From assembly GCA_964035015.1 (NCBI GenBank), contig CAXIUP010000192.1:22501-86500 (forward strand): a DNA stretch of 64,000 nt, in the 5' to 3' direction. A program made the position numbers and the translations under genes. The stretch's first letter is position 1; each line of letters begins with the position of its first letter. The notes beneath the pieces are model-generated. The model was not told where the DNA came from. It searched no databases and worked only from the letters and a program-made list of their open reading frames with translations. Positions 51,712-63,430 of this stretch are shown here, piece by piece. This stretch comes from Corallium rubrum. Its lineage: Eukaryota > Cnidaria > Anthozoa > Scleralcyonacea > Coralliidae.

Positions 51712-52222
51712 AAAGTACAAGTTTGAGAGTCCAAAACATGTGCATAAACAATTCGGGAAAAGAATAAAACTAAATGTTATGCATAGTTAAACAGTCTGCA
51801 ATCAAAAACTGTTACAATTACCCTTGCCAATTACCCTTCAAACTAATTTAATTCGAAAAAAACGAGTAATCAATAGGCCGATTTTAGAAAAATTCTGTAG
51901 AACGAGTAATTTTTTTTCCGGAAAAATATTTTTAAAAAATTTCGTTCTACAGAATTTTTTTAAAATCGGCCTATTGATTACTCATACTATAATAAAAGTT
52001 TTAACGAAAGAAAAATTGGGGGTCACCAAAGTTTTTTTCGAATTAAACTAGTTTGAAGGGTAATTGGCAGCCATTTTGAAACGTCATTGTTGCCATAGCA
52101 ACAACTGTTGCTATTTATTTGGTAACAGTTTTTGATTGTCAGACTGTTTAACTATGCATAACATTTAGTTTTAGTCTTTTTCCGAATTGTTTAATCACCT
52201 GTTTTGGACTCTCAAACTTCTC
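51712..52222. mobile_element. Foldback MITE of about 510 bp
   Basis: Three nested inverted blocks: gagagtccaaaac.../...gttttggactctc (outer), aattacccttcaaactaatt/aactagtttgaagggtaatt (middle), gagtaatcaataggccgatt/aatcggcctattgattactc (inner), almost meeting at about 51945. Outer ends aagtttgag and ctcaaactt. No clear target duplication. Confidence 0.85.
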
Positions 52223-53608
52223 TCTTCGAGTCTTTGACAAATAAAATCAGATAGAGTAATGTAATGAAAGGGCCATTTTGGTCGGCTCAAGAAAGAATTA
52301 CTAAGAACTTACAGAATCTTGTATTAAAGATCTTGTAAAATCCCGCCAAAAATCTTGTAGAATACAATATTACGTCTGACATACAATTTATCGATCTATC
52401 GACGCATTACGCGAGACCTGGTAATGAGTCACGTAATTGTCACATGACACTAGCGCATAAAAATTTAAATTGTGAAGCAGTAAGAATGGTCGTTAGCGAC
52501 GTTTAGATGCTGGAGAGGCAAAGTTTCTTACAATTGGATCAAACTTTTACAACGAATTAGCTTTGTCGACTTGGTTGATGAGATGACTAACAAATATTAC
52601 CGCTTTTCAGTGTATATATACTCGAAATTTGGACTAAGACGTGCCATAATGAATATCATTCAGCGCAGTGCGCAGATTAAATATAAACCGACGATTATAC
52701 TCAGGTAAAGTTAAACTTATTTTATTCCCGAGATTTAGTGTCATTTCTTTGACTGCATGTGCTAGACGCGGCTGGTGCTTGATAGCTAATATATAGCCAA
52801 TAGCTTCGCATAGACTTCAATTTCAAGATAAATGGTAACTAAAAATCTAGTTTAAAACCAGTCACAGTTGTTGTTCGAATGTTCTCAGGATGTCGCCGCT
52901 TGATAGCAACGTAGTGTACAATATAATTCAGTTTGTAACTGAGAAAAATTAGATTTGACTAGTCTTTTGTAGTTACAGCCATCAGGTAACCTAATTGGTG
53001 CCTAGGTTTGCTGAAGTTTGTCCATCTGATGGAACTGATGAGTGTAATAGTCTGGCATTGGGCAACAGAAGAAATGGGGTTATTAATTGTTGATTTGTTG
53101 CTGTCTAGGACTCTAAGTTTGCTGATGGAGCTTCCTTTGACAAGTACATGTACAATTGTCTGGAATTATACAGAGTAAAATTACTATGAATACAGTATTA
53201 ATAAAATAAAGTAATATAATAGCTCAGGGGAGGAATGGGTTACAGTAAAATGCCTTGTACCATGGCCACCTAACAAAATTTTGAATAAAAGTTATCTTTA
53301 AGTCAATCAAACCTGGATATACTCAAAAAAGTTAAAACAGTGGACTTTCTCATTACTTTGAGGTGTGGATAAATAAAATTGTGTCTGGTCACTGCCTCAC
53401 TCTACTGTGGCTTAATTGTTGGATGGTCACTGTAAAATTTTGCATGTTTATTAATTTTAACTTCTTGTTGTCTGTGGATGCTTCCATATTTCAATTCTTT
53501 TTATTTTTTACCAGCTTTTGTTTTATATAGCCATGACTTTCTAAGGGCTTGTAACAATTGGTATTGCGTTGAAATTGTTAATGTAGTTACAGTAGATAAT
53601 AATTGGAA
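52223..53608. other. Unassigned AT-rich region
   Basis: No coding, RNA or repeat structure recognised. Confidence 0.5.
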
Positions 53609-53647
53609 AATATGGAAGTATAAATAAGTTTTGTGGAAACACCAAGC

Positions 53648-53677
53648 TTTCGGCCTGTTGACTCAGGCCTTCATCAG
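53648..53677 (-). ncRNA. Hammerhead-like core, left arm of mini-PLE
   Basis: Minus strand CTGATGA, extra A, helix II GGCCTG/CAGGCC with loop AGTCAA, GAAA. Helix III is not evident; the bases after GAAA (GCTTGG) differ from the right arm. Confidence 0.4.
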
Positions 53678-53931
53678 AGCAATGACAACAAGTTGTTGGC
53701 TCACGTCATTTATAAACTTCGCAACTGATTAATTAAATCACGTAAGAATACAATGCGTATCACGTTAATTTTATTAATTAGAAAACAAAATCAAGAATGT
53801 TCTCCGAAAATAGAATTAATAAAATAAAATAAAATTAATAAAATTAATGTGATACGCCATTGTATTCTTATGTGATTTAATTGATCAGTTGCGAAGTTTA
53901 TAAATGACGCGAGCCAACAACTTGTTGTCAT

Positions 53932-53974
53932 TGCTTCTGATGAAGGCCTGAGTCAACAGGCCGAAATCTTAGCA
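53932..53974 (+). ncRNA. Hammerhead-like core, right arm of mini-PLE
   Basis: TTGCT then CTGATGA (53937-53943) with an extra T between, helix II GGCCTG/CAGGCC (six pairs) after an extra A, GAAA (53963-53966), then TCTT and AGCAA, which can close stem I with TTGCT. Minimal helix III. Confidence 0.5.
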
Positions 53975-54289
53975 AAGAAATAGTTTACATGGTGTTTCCA
54001 CAAAACTTATTTATATTACATTATCACCATGAAAACTTTCAAAGAATTAAATATGGAAGTATCCACAATTTATTATTTAGTAGCTAATGTATTACATACA
54101 CTAGTACTGTAAATTTGTACTTGTACAGTAGTCCCTCAGATATATTGACAATTAATAATGACAAATAAATTATTCTAGCAGTACAATATTTTGTGTTTTA
54201 CTGTATATTTTACCTGCACATTATTCTAGAGGATTTCATATATTATAATCCTCATGCCACAAGATCTAATTAATTAGAGGATTTCACAT

Positions 54290-54735
54290 ATTCTAGGAAA
54301 TCCTACAGGATTTCATGTATCTTGCACAGGATCCTATACAAGATCCTGTAGGATGCTGTACAAGATCCTGTAGGATCCTATACAAGATCCAGTAGGATCC
54401 TGTAGGATATTGTATAAGATCATGTAGCCAGTAGGATCTACAGATCCTATAGGATCCAGTACAAGATCCTGTAGGATCCTAAGTAGGATCCTATAAGTTC
54501 CTGTACAAGATCCTACAGGATCTTGTAGGATCCTACTCAGGATCTTGTAGGATCCTACTCAGGATCCTGTAGGATCCTGTAGGATCCTACTCAGGATCAT
54601 GTAGGATCCTATAGGATCCTACAGGATCCTAGTAGGATCCTAGTTTAAGGAAATTTAGGATCCTGTTAGGATCCTATTAGGATCCTGTTAGGATCCTGTT
54701 ACGATCCTGTTAGGATCCTACCAGGATCCTGATCA
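54290..54735. repeat. AGGATCCT palindrome cluster, right
   Basis: About 25 copies of aggatcct or gatcctgtaggatcct-type units, with acaagatcctgtaggatcct in the left half and aggatcctgttaggatcct in the right half. Confidence 0.92.
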
Positions 54736-54865
54736 GGAATTGCTTTTATTCAAATGTTTTGCTTGAATGTATTGCAGTATTGTAAATATTTCTTTTATTA
54801 TTTTGTATAGTTTTACAGTGTCTTAAAAGGTATAAACATTCTCTTTACCTATTCTCTATTACTAT

Positions 54866-55082
54866 TGTGCTGTGCTGTGCTGTGATGTGCTGTGCTGTGC
54901 TGTGCTGTGTTGTGTTGTGTTGTGTTGTGTTGTGTTGTGTTGTGTTGTGTTGTGTTGTGTTGTGTTGTGTTGTGTTGTGTTGTGTTGTGTTGTGTTGTGT
55001 TGTGTTGTGTTGTGTTGTGTTGTGTTGTGTTGTGTTGTGTTGTGTTGTGTTGTGTTGTGTTGTACATGTTGTGTTGTGTTGT
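54866..55082. repeat. (TGTGT)n pentanucleotide satellite
   Basis: About 43 units; the first eight are the variant TGTGC/TGTGA, the rest uniformly TGTGT, with one tgtac interruption near 55063. Long ORFs in all frames (Cys-Val or Thr-Gln repeats) are artefacts of a 5-bp unit. Confidence 0.97.
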
Positions 55083-55154
55083 GTGTGGTCATGCCTATTT
55101 AATATCTATTTATAATTATTCAATAAATAATTTTTATAATATTGTACTAATTAA

Positions 55155-55332
55155 TACTGTACTGCACTGTATTGTATTGTATTGTACTGTACTGTGCTGT
55201 GCTGTGTTGTGCTGTGCTGTACTGTACTGTACTGTACTGTGCTGTACTGTACTGTACTGTACTGTACTGTACTGTACTGTACTGTACTGTACTGTACTGT
55301 ACTGTACTGTACTGTACTGTACTGTACTGTTT
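55155..55332. repeat. (TACTG)n pentanucleotide satellite
   Basis: About 35 units of TACTG with TGCTG and TATTG variants at the left edge. Confidence 0.97.
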
Positions 55333-55379
55333 AACTTTGTGCAATTACTGTACTGTTTAGTTTAACTTTGTGCATAATT

Positions 55380-55510
55380 GTTATTGCATTGCATTGGAGT
55401 GTTGTAAAGTCTTGTATTGTATAGTTTTGCAGTGTAACATTGCACTGTTTTGCATTGCATTGCATTGCATTGTACTACATGCATTGTATTGGAGTCCATT
55501 GCATTGAAAT
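55380..55510. repeat. Degenerate (TTGCA)n satellite
   Basis: Irregular units of ttgca, ttgta and ttgga; a decayed third pentanucleotide array in the same series. Confidence 0.85.
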
Positions 55511-55605
55511 ACAATGTTTTGATAATTATTACTGTAACTAATTTGCAGTCTCTCTATTTCAATATCTTAAATTTTCATGTATTTTTTACGCTCGAGTATC
55601 ATCTA

Positions 55606-55827
55606 CAATCCTGGACATAAATTATTGGCAAAAGTGTGAAAAATTCATAAATATCTTTGAAATTCCCCCTCTCCCCCATTATCAATGTTGATTGTTGGAT
55701 TCCAGACCAGATGACTGAGGAAAACATTGATATTGGGGGAAGGAGGCCGACATTCGGTGGAGGGGGGCCCTGAAAGTTAGATTTTGAAGAAAGAACTGGT
55801 TTTTGCCACTATTTTTGTCCAGGATTC
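55606..55827. repeat. Partial first unit (MITE part) of the 1.36-kb array
   Basis: A 222-bp segment bounded by caatcctggacata and gtccaggatt, inverted ends. It is joined directly to the first full unit at 55828 without the transposase part. Confidence 0.85.
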
Positions 55828-56146
55828 AATCCTGGACATAAATTATTGGCAAAAGTGTGAAAAATTCATAAATATCTTTGAAATTCCCCCTCTCCCCCAT
55901 TATCAATGTTGATTGTTGCATTCCAGACCAGATGACTTAGGAAAACATTGATATTGGGGGGAGGAGGCCGACATTCGGGGGAGGGGGGCCCTGAAAGTTA
56001 GATTTTGAAGAAAGAACTGGTTTTTGCCACTATTTTTGTCCAGGATTGTATGAGAGAATTTTAGACTTATAATTTTTTTCGTTTGTCTCGAGACTGGTCT
56101 GATTGATGGCAGTTTTAACTTATACTCAAAATGGTATTCACTAACT

Positions 56147-56624
56147 GTGAGACCGAATGAATCTTTGCAATGTTTACACGCCTCCCATGCCTATATGAGT
56201 CATACATTGTGTGAGCAGTATACATGCAAAACCGTCACAGGGGAATTTATCGCGGAATTTATCAAGCCAAACTTCCCGCCTGCCTTCTTCGAAAACCAAA
56301 AATTCAACATGCAAGATGTTTCTTCAGGACGGGGACCCAAAGCAAGTATCAGCAAAAGCGAAGAAAGCAATGCAGGAGATGGGGTACACCTATTTTGATA
56401 TCCCAGCCAGACTTCAATCCTATTGAGAACATGTTCCACGTTGTTCGCAAGAAGTTGACGGAAGACGCTATCGAATTGAAGATCGAAAACGAGAACTACG
56501 AGCAGTTTTCATCGAGGGTGAAGAAAACAATTGAGAGCGTTAAAATCATGCAGCTACATCAATACTACCATTGAATCAATGAAGCAGAGAATGGCAGATG
56601 CAATATAATTGCATGTAGCATAGA
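56147..56624 (+). pseudogene. Tc1-like transposase C-terminus, array copy 1
   Basis: Conceptual translation across frames: TCKTVTGEFIAEFIKPNFPP, a FLQDGDPKQ-like block (second Asp), FDIPA, then PDFNPIENMFHVVRKKLTED (the terminal NPIEN block of Tc1/mariner) and a helical tail. Frames change inside ttcgaaaaccaaaaa (an extra base gives FENQKFNMQ) and at FDIPA, where about five bases present in the family motif are missing. An extra atgcag lies near 56550. A stop occurs just before the native-looking end. The N-terminal DNA-binding part and the first catalytic Asp are absent. Confidence 0.85.
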
Positions 56625-56689
56625 CTAAATATTAGTTTGTAGTATTTTCCCTATGGTACTTGTGCTTAAGTAATTATTCTACTCAGTTT

Positions 56690-56935
56690 TATGTGTCACC
56701 ACGTGTCACCAACATGTCACCAGACATGTCACCCAGATAACTGCACTTGATACATGGAAAATCAACGTGTCACCACGTGTCACCAAACTTTCTATAAAGT
56801 AAATATATACCTTACTTATACTGATAGTGGTGACATGTGGTGACACGTTGGTTTACAGCAATTTCAACACACTAAATTTGGTGACACGTTGGTGACACGT
56901 TGGTGCCACGTGGTGACGCGTGATAACTCATTGTT
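56690..56935. repeat. GGTGACACGT inverted cluster (in every array unit)
   Basis: tgtcaccacgtgtcaccaac on the left and ttggtgacacgttggtgaca on the right, with several units of each orientation, can fold into an extended hairpin. It recurs at the same place in all six units (for instance 58055-58290 and 60775-61010). Confidence 0.85.
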
Positions 56936-57514
56936 TCATACACTATCGTTTGAATCGGCTTCAGACCCTACAATCCTGGACCAAAATAGTGGCAAAAACC
57001 AGTTCTTTCTTCAAACTCTAACTTTCAGGGGCCCCCTCCCCCGCATGTCGACCCCCTCCCACCAATATCAATGTTTTCCTAAGTATAAACTTTCCCAAAT
57101 AACAGACTTTTTTCCATAAAAAAATCAAAAGCAAGCTCAAAGCGAGAGTAATATAAAGGGAAACTCTGTTAATTTTTTTCTCTCCAAATTCATACAATCC
57201 TGGACATAAATTATTGGCAAAAGTGTGAAAAATTCATAAATATCTTTGAAATTCCCCCTCTCCCCCATTATCAATGTTGATTGTTGGATTCCAGACCAGA
57301 TGACTTAGGAAAACATTGATATTGGGGGGAGGGGGCCGACATTCGGGGGAGGGGGCCCCTGAAAGTTAGATTTTGAAGAAAGAACTGGTTTTTGCCACTA
57401 TTTTTGTCCAGGATTGTATGAGAGAATTTTAGACTTATAATTTTTTTCGTTTGTCTCGAGACTGGTCTGATTGATGGCAGTTTTAACTTATACTCAAAAT
57501 GGTATTCACTAACT

Positions 57515-57986
57515 GTGAGACCGAATGAATCTTTGCAATGTTTACACGCCTCCCATGCCTATGTGAGTCATACATTGTGTGAGCAATATACATGCAAAAC
57601 CGTCACAGGGGAATTTATCGCGGAATTTATCAAGGCAAACTTCCCGGCTGCCTTCTCGAAAACCAAAAATTCAACATGCAAGATGTTTCTTCAGGACGGG
57701 GACCCAAAGCAAGTATCAGCAAAAGCGAAGAAAGCAATGCAGGAGATGGGGTACACCTATTTTGATATCCCAGCCAGACTTCAATCCTATTGAGAACATG
57801 TTCCACGTTGTTCGCAAGAAGTTGACGGAAGACGCTATCGAATTGAAGATCGAAAACGAGAACTACGAGCAGTTTTCATCGAGGGTGAAGAAAACAATTG
57901 AGAGCGTTAAAATCAGCTACATCAATACTACCATTGAATCAATGAAGCAGAGAATGGCAGATGCAATAGAATTGCATGTAGCATAG
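57515..57986 (+). pseudogene. Tc1-like transposase C-terminus, array copy 2
   Basis: 92 codons up to FDIPARLQSY, then the NPIEN-containing frame to ELHVA. Unlike copy 1 the KNSTCKMFLQDGDPKQVSAK stretch is in one frame. The break at FDIPA is the same as in all copies. Confidence 0.85.
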
Positions 57987-58876
57987 ACTAAATATTAGTT
58001 TGTAGTATTTTCCCTATGGTACTTGTGCTTAAATAATTATTCTACTCAGTTTTATGTGTCACCACGTGTCACCAACATGTCACCAGACATGTCACCCAGA
58101 TAACTGCACTTGATACATGGAAAATCAACGTGTCACAACGTGTCACCAAACTTTCTATAAAGTAAATATATACCTTACTTATACTGATAGTGGTGACATG
58201 TGGTGACACGTTGGTTTACAGCAATTTCAACACACTAAATTTGGTGACACGTTGGTGACACGTTGGTGCCACGTGGTGACGCGTGATAACTCATTGTTTC
58301 ATACACTATCGTTTGAATCGGCTTCAGACCCTACAATCCTGGACCAAAATAGTGGCAAAAACCAGTTCTTTCTTCAAACTCTAACTTTCAGGGGGCCCCT
58401 CCCCCGAATGTCGACCTCCTCCCACCAATATCAATGTTTTCCTAAGTATAAACTTTCCCAAATAACAGACTTTTTTCCATAAAAAAATCAAAAGCAAGCT
58501 CAAAGCGACAGTAATATAAAGGGAAACTCTGTTAATTTTTTTCTCTCCAAATTCATACAATCCTGGACATAAATTATTGGCAAAAGTGTGAAAAATTCAT
58601 AAATATCTTTGAAATTCCCCCTCTCCCCCATTATCAATGTTGATTGTTGCATTCCAGACCAGATGACTTAGGAAAACATTGATATTGGGGGGAGGGGCCG
58701 ACATTCGGGGGAGGGGGCCCCTGAAAGTTAGATTTTGAAGAAAGAACTGGTTTTTGCCACTATTTTTGTCCAGGATTGTATGAGAGAATTTTAGACTTAT
58801 AATTTTTTTCGTTTGTCTCGAGACTGGTCTGATTGATGGCAGTTTTAACTTATACTCAAAATGGTATTCACTAACT

Positions 58877-59345
58877 GTGAGACCGAATGAATCTTTGCAA
58901 TGTTTACACGCCTCCCATGCCTATGTGAGTCATACATTGTGTGAGCAATATACATGCAAAACCGTCACAGGGGAATTTATCGCGGAATTTATCAAGGCAA
59001 ACTTCCCGGCTGCCTTCTCGAAAACCAAAAATTCAACATGCAAGATGTTTCTTCAGGACGGGGACCCAAAGCAAGTATCAGCAAAAGCGAAGAAAGCAAT
59101 GCAGGAGATGGGGTACACCTATTTTGATATCCCAGCCAGACTTCAATCCTATTGAGAACATGTTCCACGTTGTTCGCAAGAAGTTGACGGAAGACGCTAT
59201 CGAATTGAAGATCGAAAACGAGAACTACGAGCAGTTTTCATCGAGGGTGAAAAACAATTGAGAGCGTTAAAATCAGCTACATCAATACTACCATTGAATC
59301 AATGAAGCAGAGAATGGCAGATGCAATAGAATTGCATGTGCATAG
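58877..59345 (+). pseudogene. Tc1-like transposase C-terminus, array copy 3
   Basis: As copy 2, with an additional two-base loss near 59251 (SSRVKNN) that ends the NPIEN frame early. Confidence 0.85.
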
Positions 59346-60233
59346 ACTAAATATTAGTTTGTAGTATTTTCCCTATGGTACTTGTGCTTAAGTAATTATT
59401 CTACTCAGTTTTATGTGTCACCACGTGTCACCAACATGTCACCAGACATGTCACCCAGATAACTGCACTTGATACATGGAAAATCAACGTGTCACCACGT
59501 GTCACCAAACTTTCTATAAAGTAAATATATACTTTACTTATACTGATAGTGGTGACATGTGGTGACACGTTGGTTTACAGCAATTTCAACACACTAAATT
59601 TGGTGACACGTTGGTGACACGTTGGTGACACGTGGTGACGCGTGATAACTCATTGTTTCATACACTATCGTTTGAATCGGCTTCAGACCCTACAATCCTG
59701 GACCAAAATAGTGGCAAAAACCAGTTCTTTCTTCAAACTCTAACTTTCAGGGGCCCCCTCCCCCAATGTCGACCCCCTCCCACCAATATCAATGTTTTCC
59801 TAAGTATAAACTTTCCCAAATAACAGACTTTTTTCCATAAAAAAATCAAAAGCAAGCTCAAAGCGAGAGTAATATAAAGGGAAACTCTGTTAATTTTTTT
59901 CTCTCCAAATTCATACAATCCTGGACATAAATTATTGGCAAAAGTGTGAAAAATTCATAAATATCTTTGAAATTCCCCCTCTCCCCCATTATCAATGTTG
60001 ATTGTTGATTCCAGACCAGATGACTTAGGAAAACATTGATATTGGGGGGAGGAGGCCGACATTCGGGGAGGGGGGCCCTGAAAGTTAGATTTTGAAGAAA
60101 GAACTGGTTTTTGCCACTATTTTTGTCCAGGATTGTATGAGAGAATTTTAGACTTATAATTTTTTTCGTTTGTCTCGAGACTGGTCTGATTGATGGCAGT
60201 TTTAACTTATACTCAAAATGGTATTCACTAACT

Positions 60234-60705
60234 GTGAGACCGAATGAATCTTTGCAATGTTTACACGCCTCCCATGCCTATGTGAGTCATACATTGTGTG
60301 AGCAATATACATGCAAAACCGTCACAGGGGAATTTATCGCGGAATTTATCAAGGCAAACTTCCCGGCTGCCTTCTCGAAAACCAAAAATTCAACATGCAA
60401 GATGTTTCTTCAGGACGGGGACCCAAAGCAAGTATCAGCAAAAGCGAAGAAAGCAATGCAGGAGATGGGGTACACCTATTTTGATATCCCAGCCAGACTT
60501 CAATCCTATTGAGAACATGTTCCACGTTGTTCGCAAGAAGTTGACGGAAGACGCTATCGAATTGAAGATCGAAAACGAGAACTACGAGCAGTTTTCATCG
60601 AGGGTGAAGAAAACAATTGAGAGCGTTAAAATCAGCTACATCAATACTACCATTGAATCAATGAAGCAGAGAATGGCAGATGCAATAGAATTGCATGTAG
60701 CATAG
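60234..60705 (+). pseudogene. Tc1-like transposase C-terminus, array copy 4
   Basis: Protein-level identical to copy 2 over both frames. Confidence 0.85.
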
Positions 60706-61595
60706 ACTAAATATTAGTTTGTAGTATTTTCCCTATGGTACTTGTGCTTAAGTAATTATTCTACTCAGTTTTATGTGTCACCACGTGTCACCAACATGTC
60801 ACCAGACATGTCACCCAGATAACTGCACTTGATACATGGAAAATCAACGTGTCACCACGTGTCACCAAACTTTCTATAAAGTAAATATATACTTTACTTA
60901 TACTGATAGTGGTGACATGTGGTGACACGTTGGTTTACAGCAATTTCAACACACTAAATTTGGTGACACGTTGGTGACACGTTGGTGACACGTGGTGACG
61001 CGTGATAACTCATTGTTTCATACACTATCGTTTGAATCGGCTTCAGACCCTACAATCCTGGACCAAAATAGTGGCAAAAACCAGTTCTTTCTTCAAACTC
61101 TAACTTTCAGGGGCCCCCTCCCCCAATGTCGACCCCCTCCCACCAATATCAATGTTTTCCTAAGTATAAACTTTCCCAAATAACAGACTTTTTTCCATAA
61201 AAAAATCAAAAGCAAGCTCAAAGCGAGAGTAATATAAAGGGAAACTCTGTTAATTTTTTTCTCTCCAAATTCATACAATCCTGGACATAAATTATTGGCA
61301 AAAGTGTGAAAAATTCATAAATATCTTTGAAATTCCCCCTCTCCCCCATTATCAATGTTGATTGTTGCATTCCAGACCAGATGACTTAGGAAAACATTGA
61401 TATTGGGGGGAGGGGGCCGACATTCGGGGGAGGGGGCCCCTGAAAGTTAGATTTTGAAGAAAGAACTGGTTTTTGCCACTATTTTTGTCCAGGATTGTAT
61501 GAGAGAATTTTAGACTTATAATTTTTTTCGTTTGTCTCGAGACTGGTCTGATTGATGGCAGTTTTAACTTATACTCAAAATGGTATTCACTAACT

Positions 61596-62052
61596 GTGAG
61601 ACCGAATGAATCTTTGCAATGTTTACACGCCTCCCATGCCTATATGAGTCATACATTGTGTGAGCAGTATACATGCAAAACCGTCACAGGGGAATTTATC
61701 GCGGAATTTATCAAGGCAAACTTCCCGGCTGCCTTCTCGAAAACCAAAAATTCAACATGCAAGATGTTTCTTCAGGACGGGGACCCAAAGCAAGTATCAG
61801 CAAAAGCGAAGAAAGCAATGCAGGAGATGGGGTACACCTATTTTGATATCCCAGCCAGACTTCAATCCTATTGAGAACATGTTCCACGTTGTTCGCAAGA
61901 AGTTGACGGAAGACGCTATCGAATTGAAGATCGAAAACGAGAACTACGAGCAGTTTTCATCGAGGGTGAAGAAAACAATTGAGAGCGTTAAAATCAGCTA
62001 CATCAATACTACCATTGAATCAATGAAGCAGAGAATGGCAGATGCAATATAA
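61596..62052 (+). pseudogene. Tc1-like transposase C-terminus, array copy 5
   Basis: As copy 2 but with a stop (taa) at 62050 in place of the Glu codon seen in copies 2 and 4; copy 1 shares this change. Confidence 0.85.
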
Positions 62053-62958
62053 TTGCATGTAGCATAGACTAAATATTAGTTTGTAGTATTTTCCCTATGG
62101 TACTTGTGCTTAAGTAATTATTCTACTCAGTTTTATGTGTCACCACGTGTCACCAACATGTCACCAGACATGTCACCCAGATAACTGCACTTGATACATG
62201 GAAAATCAACGTGTCACCACGTGTCACCAAACTTTCTATAAAGTAAATATATACTTTACTTATACTGATAGTGGTGACATGTGGTGACACGTTGGTTTAC
62301 AGCAATTTCAACACACTAAATTTGGTGACACGTTGGTGACACGTTGGTGACACGTGGTGACGCGTGATAACTCATTGTTTCATACACTATCGTTTGAATC
62401 GGCTTCAGACCCTACAATCCTGGACCAAAATAGTGGCAAAAACCAGTTCTTTCTTCAAACTCTAACTTTCAGGGGCCCCCTCCCCCGAATGTCGACCCCC
62501 TCCCACCAATATCAATGTTTTCCTAAGTATAAACTTTCCCAAATAACAGACTTTTTTCCATAAAAAAATCAAAAGCAAGCTCAAAGCGACAGTAATATAA
62601 AGGGAAACTCTGTTAATTTTTTTCTCTCCAAATTCATACAATCCTGGACATAAATTATTGGCAAAAGTGTGAAAAATTCATAAATATCTTTGAAATTCCC
62701 CCTCTCCCCCATTATCAATGTTGATTGTTGCATTCCAGACCAGATGACTTAGGAAAACATTGATATTGGGGGGAGGAGGCCGACATTCGGGGGAGGGGGG
62801 CCCTGAAAGTTAGATTTTGAAGAAAGAACTGGTTTTTGCCACTATTTTTGTCCAGGATTGTATGAGAGAATTTTAGACTTATAATTTTTTTCGTTTGTCT
62901 CGAGACTGGTCTGATTGATGGCAGTTTTAACTTATACTCAAAATGGTATTCACTAACT

Positions 62959-63430
62959 GTGAGACCGAATGAATCTTTGCAATGTTTACACGCCTCCCAT
63001 GCCTATATGAGTCATACATTGTGTGAGCAGTATACATGCAAAACCGTCACAGGGGAATTTATCGCGGAATTTATCAAGCCAAACTTCCCGCCTGCCTTCT
63101 TCCAAACCAAAAATTCAACATGCAAGATGTTTCTTCAGGACGGGGACCCAAAGCAAGTATCAGCAAAGCGAAGAAAGCAATGCAGGAGATGGGGTACACC
63201 TATTTTGATATCCCAGCCAGACTTCAATCCTATTGAGAACATGTTCCACGTTGTTCGCAAGAAGTTGACGGAAGACGCTATCGAATTGAAGATCGAAAAC
63301 GAGAACTACGAGCAGTTTTCATCGAGGGTGTAGAAAACAATTGAGAGCGTTAAAATCATGCAGCTACATCAATACTACCATTGAATCAATGAAGCAGAGA
63401 ATGGCAGATGCAATAGAATTGCATGTAGCA
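62959..63430 (+). pseudogene. Tc1-like transposase C-terminus, array copy 6
   Basis: One base is lost near 63165 (agcaaagcg), which brings the first half into frame with NPIEN, giving a 124-codon ORF that ends at a new tag stop at 63331. It shares the extra atgcag near 63356 and the KPNFPPAF residues with copy 1. Confidence 0.85.

Larger units (their letters stand above)
53622..54049. mobile_element. ORF-less mini-PLE (inverted terminal repeats only)
   Basis: Arms about 53622-53787 and 53836-54018 are inverted copies with hammerhead-like cores; the roughly 50-bp centre is AT-rich. A perfect 13-bp direct repeat aatatggaagtat flanks it (53609-53621 and 54050-54062), the same length as the duplication of PLE1. 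No RT or endonuclease remains, so it resembles a MITE derived from a PLE terminal repeat. Confidence 0.75.

Noticed and set aside
54866..55365. Long overlapping ORFs in all frames (Cys-Val, Thr-Gln, Tyr-Ser repeats)
   Set aside because: A 5-bp repeat without stop codons is open in many frames; there is no sign of a protein.
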